Assembly: GCA_025765615.1 (NCBI GenBank)
Contig: JAIVFJ010000088.1
Coordinates: forward strand, 62,001-126,000
Reading direction: 5' to 3'
From: Zopfochytrium polystomum
Lineage: Eukaryota; Chytridiomycota; Chytridiomycetes; Chytridiales; Chytridiaceae
Length of the DNA stretch: 64,000 nucleotides
Position numbers and translations under genes: made by a program. Position 1 is the stretch's first letter. Each line of letters begins with the position of its first letter. The notes below the pieces were generated by a model that had not been told where the DNA came from, ran no database searches, and saw nothing but the letters and a program-made list of their open reading frames with translations. Positions 10,230 through 21,687 of the stretch are shown here, in pieces.

Positions 10230-13200
10230 ATGCGCGACTCCGCCGCCTCCTCCCCGCTCCTACTCCTCGGCCTGTCCGCCCTCGTCCTCCCCACCGCTGC
10301 CGCCCCCGCCCCGCAGCCACGGCCGCAGCCACAGCAGCAGCCCCCTGCGGCATCGCCCGACGCCGCCAGCCTGCCCCTCTCCGCCATCGCGCTGCTGAGG
10401 CCCACCGCAGGCAACACGGCCAGCGGCACCGTCGTCTTTAGCATGTCGGCGGACTTTAAGACGTCGAGCATCGCCGTCAACCTGCAGAGCTTGAAGCCCA
10501 ACACGCAGTTTGCGGTCCACTTTCACGCTTTTGGGGTGAGTAGCAGTAGAACCTGGCTCCTCTCTCTCCGTCCCTCGTTTTTTTTGCTCGGGTGGCGGCC
10601 GCGCCGTTTGCTTCTTGTGGCTGTGCTTTTTGTGAGACAGCCCTGTGGCGGCGTGCGTGGAAAGCTGCAGCCACTACTCGCATCCCCCCCTCCCACTCCC
10701 ACCTTGGTCCCACCCAACCCACCCACCCCACCACTCCACAGCCCTTGAAGGTTGTCGTGTTGCTCGCTGTACACCGCCTCGCTTTCCTCTTGCACGCTCT
10801 GACTTTCTTGCAACGCACACTACCGCCCCTCGCTTGCATGCTCTCATTCAGGACATCTCGGACCCCGCTGGAGCGAATGTGTTTGGCCACTTCAACCCGA
10901 CCAACAAGTCTCATGCTTGCCAGTCCAACACATTCGACCTAACAACTATTCACGCTGGCGACATCGGTAACATCACGTCAGACGCTCAAGGCGCCGTGAA
11001 TGCCGTGTTCAGTCGTCCCTCGACGTTCACCCAAAGCGCTACGTTCGACCCCACCAGCAAAAGCAGCATTCTTGGCCAAGGAGTTGCCCTGCACCTCGGA
11101 GCAGACGACTGCAAGACGCAGCCGACTGGAAACAGCGGCGGCAAGCAAGCTACTGGTGTGCTGGGATGGAAGAGCGGAACACTCTTTCCTGACAAAACAG
11201 CCTTTGCGAAGCAAACAATCGAGACCAACACTGGTACCAAGGACGCGATCGTCATCTTTTCACCTACCGCTGGTAGCACTGCTACGGGCCTTGCTGTTTT
11301 CAGGCAGTATGCTCCAGATAGCGAAGTCCGTGTCCGCATTGAGATAAATGGCCTGGAACCCCTATCTTTCCATGGTCTCCATGTTCACGAGTTTGGAGAT
11401 ATCACTGACGTGACCAGCGGTGCCAAAGTTGGCCTCCACTTCAACCCACTTAACGTTTCCCATTCGTGCACGGAACCTCGTCATGCGGGTGATTTTGGCA
11501 ATATTCAGGCCGACGAGAACGGAAAAGTCCGAACGGTTATCACCACGACCAAGCTGACCTTGTTCCAAGGAACCGAATTGTGTGCCCTTGGGCGCGCCCT
11601 TGGCTGTCCACGAGAAAAAGGACGATTGCCAGTCTCAGCCCACCGGAAACTCGGGCGGAAAGTTGCTGCAGGGAGTGATTGGCCTGCGCAACATCACTGT
11701 CACGGTACCGACGTTCGAATCCGTTTTCGGCCAGCAAACTACGACATCATCGGGGCAAGGGTTTTTGCCAACCTCCTCGGCCACAACTGCGTCTGGACCC
11801 ACTTCTTCACTGGCGCCGAGCTCAGTACCATCGAACTCTGTGCTTCCGACCTATGGTCCTTCGTCACCACCGCCTTCTACTTACGGTCCTCCAAGCTCTG
11901 CTCCTCCCGCTACGAGCCCCACGTATGGTCCTATCAACCCTCCAACACCGTTTTGCCCATGTGCGACCCCCCCTCCGCAGACTTCGTGGAATCCGCCACC
12001 ACCGACGTCGACCTACTGGCCGCCATACTCCACGTCCACATCTTCGGTGAAGCCGCCTCCCACTCAATCCACGTCCACCCCATGCACTACAACTTCCACT
12101 CCAACCAGTTTCTGGCCTCCACCTACTCCTACCACCAAACCGCCCCCTCCTCCCCCGAGCACGACTCCCACCTACTGGCCACCTCAGACGCCAACAACTC
12201 AGCCGCCGCCCAAAACGCCGTCTAGTTCGTCAACTCCGTGCTCCACAACCCCAACGCCCACTTATTGGCCACCACCACCATCCACGAAGCCGCCGCCACC
12301 TCCTCCGTCTTCGTCAACTCCTTGCACGACGACGCCGACGCTCACACCCACCACTAAGCCACCGCCGCCAACCACGCAATCCCCTCCGCCCTGGACACAC
12401 ACCACCACACCTTGCTCCACCTCAACCCCGTTCTGGCCACCTCCTTCATCGTCCAAGCCACCACCTACGCCTAGCAGCTCAACTCCTTGTAGCACGACGC
12501 CGACGCCCTCGTCGACTTACTGGCCACCTCCGCCATCGACCAAGCCAACGCCACCGCCCGGCACGTCATCGACGCCTTGGACACACACCCCCAGCAGCTC
12601 AACTCCGTGTTCTACAACCCAAACGCCCACTAGCAAGCCGCCCCCACCCACCAGCTCGACTCCGTGCAGCACAACGTCCACGCCCACGTTCTGGCCGCCT
12701 CCGCCCTCGACCAAGTACCCCCCCTCCCCCAAGCTCGTCATCCACCCAGTGGACCCACACACCCAGCAGCTCGACGCCGTGCTCGACAACCGCGACGCCC
12801 ACCAGCAAGCCGCCCCCACCGACGCATAGCAGCTCAACCCCCTGCAGCACGACGTCCACCCCTACTTTCTGGCCTCCACCACCGTCGACCAAGTACTCAC
12901 CGCCCTCCTGGCACGCCAACCACGCAGTGGACCCACACACCGAGCAGCTCAACGCCGTGCTCGACAACCCCGACGCACTCGAGCAAGCCGCCCCATAGCA
13001 GCTCAACGCCTTGCAGCACGACGCCCACCCCGACGTTCTGGCCCCCGCCACCCTCGACAAAGTACTCGCCGCCCCCAGGCACGCCAACCACGCAGTGGAC
13101 CCACACACCGAGCAGTTCGACGCCGTGCTCCACTACGTCACCGTCGACCAAGCCACCGCCAAGCAGTCCCACCACGTATCCCTGGCCCACCTACGGACAG

Positions 13201-13530
13201 CCGAGCTCGACGACGTCGGCAACTTCTCACTCAAGTGCCCCAACTAGCGACGGGATTTCATCACCCACAACGTGGACGTCGACGGCTCCTCATTCAACCT
13301 ACCACACTAGTTATGGGGTTCCGTCGACTTCCTCCTCAACGAGTTCATCTCCTCAGACGCAGTCGAGCACGACGACGTCCTCTGCACCTCACCCAACCAC
13401 TTCCACGAGTTCATTGCCGCCTTACTCGCCAAGGCCTTACGGAAGTGACGAAGGAGGGGAAAGGGATGAACCGGCGATTGCGCAGGGAGGAGGTTCTGGA
13501 GGTCATGGATTCTGGGAAGCCATGGAGTAA
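10230..13530 (+). CDS. Secreted tandem Cu/Zn superoxide dismutase-like protein with Pro/Thr/Ser stalk (frame broken)
   Basis: Exon 1 is 10230-10535 and begins with a signal peptide (SPLLLLGLSALVLPTAAA). The intron is 10536-10851, and exon 2 runs to the stop at 13530. Two SOD domains follow one another. Domain 1 has HFH, GHFNP, a later His, HAGDIGN and ALHLGADDC. Domain 2 has HVH, LHFNP, SHSC, RHAGDFGN and AVHEKKDD. Copper and zinc ligands are therefore conserved in both, while the active-site arginine of TGNAGSR is lysine (TGNSGGK) twice. A long stalk of SSTPCSTT and YWPPPPSTKPP repeats follows, typical of wall-associated proteins. The frame must shift by +1 at about 11613, again at about 12735 and again at about 12905, after which the original frame is restored. 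These may be assembly errors at C/G runs or real decay. Enzymes of this kind dismutate superoxide outside the cell. Confidence 0.75.
11960..13170 (+). repeat. Imperfect tandem repeats encoding a Pro/Thr/Ser/Tyr-Trp stalk
   Basis: Degenerate units encode alternating SSSTPCSTT and YWPPPPSTKPPPP blocks within the stalk of the SOD gene. Two longer units near 12890-12960 and 13070-13140 are almost identical (TCACCGCC then CACGCCAACCACGCAGTGG) but differ by one base in length, which changes the reading frame between them. Cys residues recur once per unit. Confidence 0.75.
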
Positions 13531-13793
13531 ACCAAACACTATTAACATTCGCAGCAGCATTTCTTATCACCATCTTCAGCCAGCCATTCACCGCCCCCTC
13601 CTCCCCGGTTCTTGTGGGTTTTTCATTGACCACACAAACTTTTCGCAATTTCCCCCTGCCTGTCACTGCTTTGCGTTCCCAAACTTTTTGACAGGGCCTC
13701 TCTCCATTTCTCTATTCCCTATTATTCCAAAGTTACCTTTCCTCCGCGGTCGTTGAAAGTGTCTGGGATAACGGAAGCTGGACCGGAAAGGAC

Positions 13794-13827
<34 letters not shown>

Positions 13828-14419
13828 GTTCCCCCCCTTCGTTTCTCACTGACAGACTTCCTTCTCCCAGCCATTCTCTCTCTCGCTCTCTGCCTTTTCC
13901 CCGCGTTGCCCTGCTCACCTTCCCTCTCACCCTCTCTTCCTTCCTCTCTCTTCCTTTTCATTCCGTCCCTTTCCCCTTTCCTACCCCCTACTACTTCCTG
14001 CCGAGTCGGAATACAGTACATATATATCTCGAACACATCTTATGTACCACCACTTTGAGGGAGAAAAATACTTGGACACCCATCCCGACTTTCCCAACTG
14101 GGAGTTTAGTGTGCATTTGGGAAGGAGGTTGGTTGGTTTTGATATTGCCCCCGGTGAATACACGCAAATTCATTCCCATTGCGTCAACAAAGCTTTATAA
14201 TGTGAGAGATACGAATAATAGGGCCGAGGCAAAAAAAACTAAATGCTTTGGCCAGATTTTGACCGAACTGCCTTTTTTTTTTTTTTCCCCTTGGCAAGTA
14301 ACAAACACACAGCAAACAATCAAATTCAAATGACAGGTAGATGGGAGAAAATAGTTGGCGGGACCTGAAAAAAAAAAAAAAAAAAAAAAAAAAAAGAAAA
14401 AAGGTGTTGTGTGTCAGGG
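13531..14419. other. Intergenic, homopolymer-rich; no gene recognised
   Basis: The stretch contains T runs at 13798-13826 and 14273-14286 and an A run at 14369-14395. It separates the SOD gene (plus) from the minus-strand His/Pro-rich ORF, so the two 3' ends face each other. I see nothing else in it. Confidence 0.5.
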
Positions 14420-14616
14420 TCAGGCAAGGCCAACAACAACCGCAACAGCTGCCGCCGCCGACGGCGACGGGGACCGCAGCTCGGGCGTCGGCGAGCCTTC
14501 CGAGTCGTCGTCGGGGCAGCAGGCGTCCGTGTCCGTGATGGTGGTGGAGTCGTCGGAGAACCCGGCGTTGGCGGCGAGCGATGACGAACGCGGGTGCAAG
14601 GAGGACGACGAGGGCC

Positions 14617-14651
<35 letters not shown>

Positions 14652-15640
14652 TCCTGCGGCGCGGCGGGTGGAGTCGCGGCGGTCGCGGCCGCGGCTGAAC
14701 ACCGCCGCCGCCGCCTCCCCCCCGACCACCCACCGCCCCACAGCAGCGCCTCGACCGAGAACGGGTTGTTGCCCGCCAGCCCGCCCCCGCTGCCGCCGTC
14801 GTGGGTGTCGTCGATGGGGGTGTCGGCGGAGGCGGTGGAGGCGGTAGACGGCGAGGACGACGACGACGACGGCGGCGGCGGCGGCGGCGGTGGTGGGAGG
14901 TGCGAGGACGGGGGCGGGGTTGGCTGCGACGGTGGAGGTGGTGGTGGTGGGTGTGGGTGTGGGTGGGGTTGTGGGGGCGCCGCGGCGGGGGTTGCTGTTA
15001 TGTACGCGGGGAGGTGCTTGTTGCTGGTGAAGGGGTGGTAGGGGCGGTGGTGTGGGAGGTAGGGCGGCGGCGGCGGCGGTGGTTGTGGCTGCTGCGGCGG
15101 AAGGAGCGTTTGGGGTTGGTGGTGAGGGTATGGCGAGGCGGCGGGGGTGAGGGGATGGTGTTGGATGGGAGGAGCGGGGGTCGGTGGTGGTGGTGGTGGT
15201 TGCAGCACGCGGACGAGGTGCGGTTGTGGTTGCGGATGCGGCTGCGGCGCGAGGCGGCGGCGGTGGTGGGGTGGGTATGGGTATGGGTATGGGTATGGGT
15301 GCGGGTGGTATGGGTGGTACGAGGACGACGGGTGGAGGGGGTGGTGGGGCGTGTTGGGATGGAGGAGGAATGGCTGCTGCTGCTGCGCCCGCGGTGGAGG
15401 CGGCGTGACGGGCTGAGTCGTCCAAGAAGGCGGCGGCGGCGGCGGAGTGGGAGGCAAATGTGACGGCGACGGCGCCGGGACGCGGCTTCGAAGGAGTACG
15501 CCGCTGGGGGCTGCGGCCGGTGAAGGTGATGGTGCGCCGGGAGGCCTGGCGTAGTAGTATTGGTACAGGTACTGTTGTTGGTGGCGGGAGGGGGCGGCGG
15601 AGGAGGGTGGAGGTGGCGCTTGTGGGTAGTAGTAGTGCAT
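14420..15640 (-). CDS. His/Pro/Tyr-rich low-complexity protein, function unknown
   Basis: A 406-aa open frame with an ATG start (reverse complement of CAT at 15638-15640). The N-terminal two thirds is dominated by Pro, His, Tyr and Gln (HHPLHPSSSYHPYHPHP and similar). A more complex C-terminal third includes AGNNPFSVEALLWGGGWSGG, a Ser run and an acidic segment (SDDSTTITDTDACCPDDDSE). No domain is recognised. The Asn-Pro-Phe-Ser-Val-Glu-Ala-Leu-Leu block followed by basic residues resembles a short linear motif more than a fold. The opposite strand is open in places only because of GC-rich repeats. It may be a transcriptional regulator, but that is a guess, and it could be non-coding. Confidence 0.42.
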
Positions 15641-16433
15641 TTTTTTATCCTCTGGTTGGTTTAGTGGGGGGCGTGTCTACGCTGCACTGGTTGCTGCGGC
15701 CTGGCGTGAAAGGGTCAAACGGTGGGGGTTTGCGGTGGTGGTGGTGTGTGGTGGTGGGTGGTGGTAGAAAGAACGGCAGCCCCCCGCGCAAGGAAGCAGC
15801 CGACGACGACGAGAGCAGAGCGACGACGACGACGACGACGATGACGACGATCGGGCGGAGGAGGGAAGGGACGTTGAGAGAAACGAAGAAGGTTTGGGGC
15901 GGCAGTATCCTATTATTTAAATATTTACAATCAAATATTAATTAATACTTTGAAATTTTTTTTTTGCTTTTGTGTTTGCATGTGACGAACACATCAGAGA
16001 AAATTTATTTATTTGAAGCAGGCGGACAGGGCGGGAGACAGAGGCGGGGGCTGCGAACCTGCAAGGCGGGAAATTGAGAGAGGGAGAGAGAGTGTGTGTG
16101 TGTGAGTGAGAGAGAACGAGAGAGAGACAGTGTGTGAGCGGAGAGACAGGCACGTGGGGCGAGACACTCTCTTTTGCGAGGGCGGTGGTGCGGTCATGTC
16201 GGAGAAGACAAAAAAATTGTATGAAAAGAAGGAAAATTTTTGGAACAAGGAGCAAAAGAACCAAAAAGGAAAGAGAGATAGAGCCAGAAGAGACAAACAA
16301 CAGGGACGACGTTCCAGAAATTTCGCCGCCCAGTACCAAGAAAGGAAAAAAAGAGGAAAAACACTGAAATTTTTTCCTGCCAACAAAAAGCTGGAAGCAG
16401 CTGCCTTTCTGTGCCCGTTGTCGACAGCAGTCT

Positions 16434-16481
<48 letters not shown>

Positions 16482-17496
16482 TTCCCGCTCATTTATTCAG
16501 AGCAAACGTAATTAAGAGGGAGAGCAGGCCCGAATCGCCCGACGCAACTCTGCGTGGAAAGATGTTTGATTCAAGTCCCAGCACTTGCTTTGTCGCTGTC
16601 CCTCCTACTACTCATTCCATCACCCAGTGTTAGTCTGCTGCAACAGTGCGGCACACAAGTCCCACCGACGACTGCACAGATGCTTGCAGCGTGGACCAGC
16701 TTGTGTGGCCCGAAACAATAGGGCTCGTGACCGCCCTGGCGGCTGAACGGTGCTGTCGCGCCAGTTGGTGACCCGTGTAGAGCAGTCCATGCCGTGGCGG
16801 TGGTTGGTGTTGATGCAAATCATGGGAACGGCGAGACAACAGTTCTCTGCGGAATCAATAACCTTGAATGATTCCGCAGAACAATCCTGGGGCCGAGGGC
16901 CGCCGTCCCAAGAGTCTGGAGCCGTGATTCTTCCACTGGCGGCCGCCAGGAGCGACGCCAACCTTGCCCAAAGGCGGTGAACGTGATGACCCTCCCAATC
17001 TCGCCGATTTCCGAGCCAGCCTTCCCCCGGATTCCGCCACTGCTTACCCGCTCCCTTGCCCCCTTTGCTTTGCCCGCTCCACCACGCGCTCCCATGCCCG
17101 CCGCAATAACCACCCGACTTTCTTTGCAGCCCCCACTGCGCTCCAATCTCGCCATGGATCTGCTGGCTCGCGCTGAGGAGGACTCTTTCCACCAGTACAC
17201 CGCAGTTGCAGAACCGGTGTTTGTGGTCTGAGGCTCTGAGGCTGTCACTTTTTTTTTTACCTTGTGCAGGGTCAGTTGAGAAAGCAGCCGATCCGCGACA
17301 TAATAATCAGAAAAGATGCATTTTTCTGACCATTCTTCGCCATTAAAACAATGCTCAAAATTGCTGCTGTTGCCAAACCAAGTTACAAATACTTTCAGAC
17401 GGACAGGCTGCCTTTCCAAATTGCGAAGGCATGGGCAACTGCATGTTCTCATCAATCGGCAGAACTCCTTATTCTTGGCATCTACAAAAAAATACA
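15641..17496. other. No gene recognised; TC microsatellite
   Basis: This contains AC/GA-rich sequence, a (TC)n run at 16435-16478, and A/T-rich spacers. ORFs on both strands at 16620-17230 have Cys and Trp residues but match no family I know and have no convincing intron-exon structure. A decayed or heavily spliced gene there cannot be excluded. Confidence 0.45.
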
Positions 17497-18150
17497 TTTG
17501 TAGGTGGTCCTTCTCCCCAACTTAGAGAGGAAGGAGAAAAAACCTGTAATGAATTATTGATACATGATGATGATATACACGCTGTAATAGTTGCAAGGTG
17601 TCAGGAACAGGGCAGGACAGGATAAGGCAGACAAGGAACTGAGAGGAGTGATGATTGTATTGGAAACAATAATTCACTTGAGGGATGGGACAGGTCCCCC
17701 ATCCCCCTTTTATACCTTTTGAGAGTCTTCCTTGTCAAGACTCAAAGAAAGTTCCAGAAAGAGCAATTAGTAATACAATGATACCAATGATACCAATGAC
17801 AACAAGACAAGTCAGGAAAGCAAAGAAGGTTCCAGAAGGTTCCAGAAGGTTCCATGAAGGAATGTTCTAGAAGGTTCCAGAGGTTTCCCAAGGGTGATTC
17901 ATAACACTAGGCAAGCGTGACCAGCACAGGGTAAAAACCTCTCCTATATTATCTGCTTGAGCAGAGGAGGAGGAAATCTGTTGACACTGGGTTTCTGTTC
18001 CACTTAATACTCAGAGTATTTGTCATCAGCGCAAGCCAGCGCCCAGGTCTGCATTGGTGGTGGCTCCATGGGCATCGTGAGGATGATAACTGACAGTCAC
18101 AATAGGTTCTCTTGTGCCTCTTGCGGCTAACCATTCAGTTCCGCCTGACA
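17497..18150 (-). mobile_element. Copia-type LTR-B, copy 1 (split by a solo LTR-A)
   Basis: Read on the minus strand, the LTR starts TGTCAGGCGGAACTGA at 18150. It is preceded by a run of nine G (plus-strand C run 18151-18159) that serves as the polypurine tract of the copia remnant at 18190-18840, so this is probably that element's 3' LTR. It shares its body with copies at 20.3-20.7, 24.15-24.56 and 26.0-26.4 kb. It is interrupted at 17599-17906 by a solo LTR-A. The distal end (17497) is less certain because similarity to the other copies stops early. Confidence 0.78.
17599..17906 (-). mobile_element. Solo LTR, family A, nested in LTR-B
   Basis: 308 bp, TGTCAGG...CATAACA. The flanks are CAAGG (17594-17598) and CTAGG (17907-17911). 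Other LTR-B copies read GTTGCTAGGCAAGCG at this site, so the target was CTAGG and the left copy has one later substitution. It carries the same GAA/TTC arrays and TATA box as the other A copies. Confidence 0.92.
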
Positions 18151-18189
18151 CCCCCCCCCGCACAATGGCATGGATGTAGCACCCGCTAT

Positions 18190-18840
18190 GTAAAGTGTGT
18201 GTAAGCGTCTGAGGCTTCGACTGAAAGGGTGTTTGAAAGGTCGGAGCGGGGTCGGAGGCCAAGTAGTGAGGTCAGTCGCTGGTGCTGAGACGTTGAGAGT
18301 GGTTTTGTGAGAATGTCTGCGATCTGGTTGCTTGTTGGTACGTAGAGAGGGTGATTCATAACAGCGACGAGAGCTGGGGTGTTGGCCATGACATCGATGT
18401 CGTCGACAAAGACAAAGATGATTTCAAACGTTTGCTGCTGAGGGTTTACTCAAAAGAAGAGGCAGGGCTCAGCAAGAGATTGATTGAAGCCGAGTTTCTC
18501 AACAATGAACTTGCAAAGGTCAGGAACCAGCTTTGTCCAGATTGATGGAGTCCATAAAGGCTCTTGAGGAGTTTGCAGAATAGTTACTTTCCATTTGGAG
18601 TGAATCGCTTATGGCCTTTTGGTGGATGCATGAAGATGACTTCTTTGAGGAAAGCATACAGGGAGGCTGTGTTGACATCCATGCTGTGGTACTCGAGGTT
18701 ACTGATTGCAATGAGCAGTCAGATGGCCTGGATCTGGACGACAGGAGAAAAGGTGTCTCCAACCTTGGGGGACACCACGATAACCTGCATGAACATATCT
18801 TTCCTGGCCTTATCCGCAGCAACGCTAAGCTTCAATCTCT
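18190..18840 (-). pseudogene. Ty1/copia pol remnant (RT and RNase H pieces)
   Basis: Conceptual translation of the minus strand gives degraded copia RT blocks: VGDTFSPVVQIQAI, MDVNTASLYAFLKEVIFMHP, CKLLKSLYGLHQSG and FVFVDDID (the YVDD-type catalytic box). Stop codons and frame changes lie between them. After the VDD block the sequence jumps to the RNase H C-terminus (YVPTSNQIADILTKPL), so the middle of RNase H is missing. An 18-bp piece of LTR-A marks that junction. A short spacer, the purine tract and LTR-B copy 1 follow in the sense direction. The element cannot be autonomous. Confidence 0.82.
18346..18363 (-). repeat. 18-bp LTR-A terminal remnant at a deletion junction
   Basis: AGAGGGTGATTCATAACA equals the last 18 bases (plus-strand orientation) of the family A LTRs, for example those ending at 775 and 47182. 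It lies exactly where the copia pol jumps from RT to the end of RNase H, suggesting an LTR-A insertion later removed by a deletion that left only its tip. Confidence 0.75.
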
Positions 18841-20323
18841 TAATTCTGATTTCTTAACTTCTCTCTCTGATGATTTTACGGATTTTCCTGAATCTGACAA
18901 CTCTCCTTCTTTCGAGCCTGTTGAGCCACCACTTGACTCTTACCGTCGAGTATCCAACTCTCCTCCTGACAGTGCTCCCTCCACTTGAACTTGCCAGCAA
19001 CTGCGCCAGGCTTCCAGGGGGGTACAGCTGCCATCATCAACAAACTCCTCAAATCAACCTCCAACTCTTCCCCAAGATATGGAAGACGATAATGACAATG
19101 ACGACTATGGTTGGAACGCTGACACATTTGCTGTCGTCCTGGGCGAAGATGAAGACAAACCTGAAGAGAGCCTAGCTCCAACAGCAGACCGCATAGCAGC
19201 ATCCATCAACACTGAACCAGAACCTGTCATTGAATCACCACTTCCATCATCTGTCATTGTCAACATCAAAGATGCTCCAACTGGACTTTGCAAGCTACTT
19301 GCAAATCGAACAATCACTTGCCATCTTTGCGACTCTACCTTGCATCGCTAAACCAGAACCACGCTTCCCAAAGCGCTTTCCTAAAGAACCAATACACCAA
19401 TCACAACTCCCACCAGTGCCACATTCCCAGAAGGAAGCCCACGCATCAGACTATAACGAAGACTAACACTGAACGCGAAGGCATCGACTACACTATTGCA
19501 TTGCGCTTAGTGATGATTCTGTTGCAGGAGAAAACCAGTTGCTGGAAAAAATTTGGAGGAGTTGCTCGGCAGTCCAGCAGTGACAAACAGTGAGTCTAGG
19601 AGTTGTTTGATGCTCTACTTGATGGAGAAATGGTCCAGAATAGAAGATGTGTGTTGCACACAATGCTTGCTGTAAGCTGATTGATGGATGGAAAATAGCA
19701 GGTTGGCACTGTTGAATAGCGACTGTGTGCCAAATTTCAGCTGCGGATCGACGTTTTTTTGGTGGTGTTTTCCCTTGGGGAGTGTTGGAGAACGGAATAG
19801 AGAGAACTTAGAGCAATTTGGTGTCCAGCAGGGCTGACGTGTCACACAAGAAAGGACAAAAATGGTGGTTGGAATAGTGATAGTTCGACTTTTTGGACCC
19901 CCTTATCAAAATCTCTTGTAGCTCCTGCTGTGGCCGTTGTGGCGGAGCGCGTTAGGTATCAGTGGAAAGAGCAGAAGCAGGAGAATACAGGTATGCAAGG
20001 GCGTCCTCTGATCGCTTCTCCCCGTTGCGACAATGTCACTCAAAGTTGAGGAAGCGTTTTTGACTTCGGCGATCAATCAAATTCCGTAGAGAGAGCTCTG
20101 TAATAGCTTGTTGGAAAGAGGGGATTCAGGGCTTTCGAATGCATCATAGCAAGTCCGCATTGAATGACGAGGTGGGCCGGGAGAGGGCGTCGAAAATTTT
20201 AGGCCTCCCAAACGAAATGGTTTCTAAAGTTGAGCTATGCTGATTCTGTTTGTTGGAGGTGGTAGAGAGTGTTTTTTGGAGCTAGAATCTGTGGTTGATG
20301 CAGCCAGATAGCTGGCACGCGGA
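18841..20323. other. Unassigned transposon-zone sequence with a short acidic ORF
   Basis: Plus-strand open segments at 18829-18988 and 19079-19351 encode acidic, Ser/Pro-rich peptides (for example MEDDNDNDDYGWNADTFAVV from 19079), which resemble the linker between integrase and RT of copia polyproteins. No catalytic motif is visible. From 19600 to 20320 I see nothing recognisable. Confidence 0.35.
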
Positions 20324-20325
20324 TG

Positions 20326-20738
20326 TGTAAACAGTCCACTCTGAGTGAGTGAGTGGAAGGAGTGAATGAAGTGGAGATGTGTGTTTGTGGGTGGTCCTTC
20401 TCCCCAACTTGGAGAGAAAGAGAAAAAACTCTGTTATGAATAATTGATACATAATGATGATATGTACGCTGTAATAGTTGCTAGGCAAGCGTGACCGGTA
20501 CAGGGTAAAAACCTCTTCTATATTATCTGCTTGAGCAGAGGAGGAGGAAAACTGTTGACACTGGGTTTCTGTTCCACTTAATACTCAGAGTATTTGTCAT
20601 CAGCGCAAGCCAGCGCCCAGGTCTGCATTGGTGGTGGCTCGCTCTCCCATGGGCATTGTGAGAATGATAACTGACAGTCACAAGAGGTTCGGGTCTGTCT
20701 TGTGCCTCTTGCTGCTAACCAGTCAGTTCTGCCTGACA
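20326..20738 (-). mobile_element. Copia-type LTR-B, copy 2
   Basis: This matches copy 3 along its length: GAGTGAGTGAGTGGAAGGAG, the GGTGGTCCTTCTCCCC block, TATATTATCTGCTTGAGCAG and the end TTCTGCCTGACA. Sense is minus, by analogy with copy 1 beside the copia pol. The flanks do not form an obvious 5-bp duplication, so it may have been rearranged or arisen by recombination between elements. Confidence 0.85.
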
Positions 20739-21109
20739 TCAGCGGCCTGGGTCTAGCTGTTGCCTTGCGTATTTTGCCTGCCAGCTGCGCTGCTGGCGGT
20801 GCCACTGTCTTTGTGCTGCGCACGCCAAGACATGTGCCAACTTCAGGGGAGGGGGGGGAGGGGCATTCTGTGCGCCATCAGGGCTGCCATTGGAATTATT
20901 CGTTCGCTGGATTTTCCAATCAGGAAAAGAACATAGATTTTTTCCTTTGCTTTGTCCCCTTTAGTTGCTGTAACCCCTCAACAACCGAGTATAATTGGTC
21001 CGGTCTGGGAAAGTGTCCGTCTGGTGCGAGGGAACAGGGTTCCGTGTGCCGGTCCGTTGACATGGACCAGCAGGGACCGTTGGCACGAGGCAAGTCCGTG
21101 GAGAGCCCT

Positions 21110-21451
21110 TGCTGAGTGGATCAGTGAGGGAGTGGAGGAGTTCGAAGGGGTGCAGATGTTTGGTAAGGGTGTTTGCGGCTGTTAGGAATAATTAACGCAT
21201 AATGATTATACTCACGTCATAATAGTTGCTAGGTGAGCCGCCGCTCTAGGTAAAACCCGCTATGAGCTTGGCGGTGGAGGAAAACTGAAACCCGCATTAC
21301 GGTTACTCTGTAGATGTTTGCCTGTGTGGACTTTCGCTTGAAAATGGGTCGGAGTAAACTTGCCGTGATGAAAACGGCCAGCCTCTCCCGCTTGAGCTCC
21401 TATTGCTATGCTCGAGACTGGACGAGTACGGCAGTATGTTCGTTACTAACA
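21110..21451 (-). mobile_element. Diverged LTR related to family B (LTR-C)
   Basis: TGTTAGGAATAATTAACGC, TAATAGTTGCTAGGTGAG, GGTAAAACCC and GGAGGAAAACTG align in order with TGTTATGAATTATTGATAC, TAATAGTTGCTAGGCAAG, GGTAAAAACC and GGAGGAAAACTG of LTR-B. The spacing is similar but divergence is high. The left boundary is approximate, chosen from the GAGTGG-rich block that precedes the same point in LTR-B. The stretch 20739-21109 upstream holds nothing that I recognise. Confidence 0.6.
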
Positions 21452-21687
21452 CATAACTTAACAATTGCCACTGGTGGTAGTGGCTAATCTCTTCATTTTT
21501 CCATTCCGCCGACCCGCGGCGCCGATCTCGATCGCGCTTTCACGCTCGAAGCGAGCGACGTCATCGTTGTCCACCCCGCCAACTCCTTCCCTCCCTCCCT
21601 CCTTGGCTCGCTCGCTATCTCTCTGGGCTGCGGAAGTATCAGTCAGCCTGCGTGCGTGCGTGCGTGCTTGTGTGCGTGAGCGTGCCC

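Noticed and set aside
10536..10851. SOD intron read as coding (Leu- and Pro-rich ORF)
   Set aside because: GTGAGT and CATTCAG splice sites flank it, and removal joins HFHAFG to DISDPAG exactly as in Cu/Zn-SOD.
14355..15945. Plus-strand Gly/Val/Arg-rich ORFs
   Set aside because: They mirror the minus-strand His/Pro-rich ORF and rely on alternative start codons. The minus frame has more varied composition and an ATG.
16620..17230. Possible Cys-rich small gene on either strand
   Set aside because: Several overlapping frames with Cys residues, but no family match, no convincing splice sites and no consistent start.
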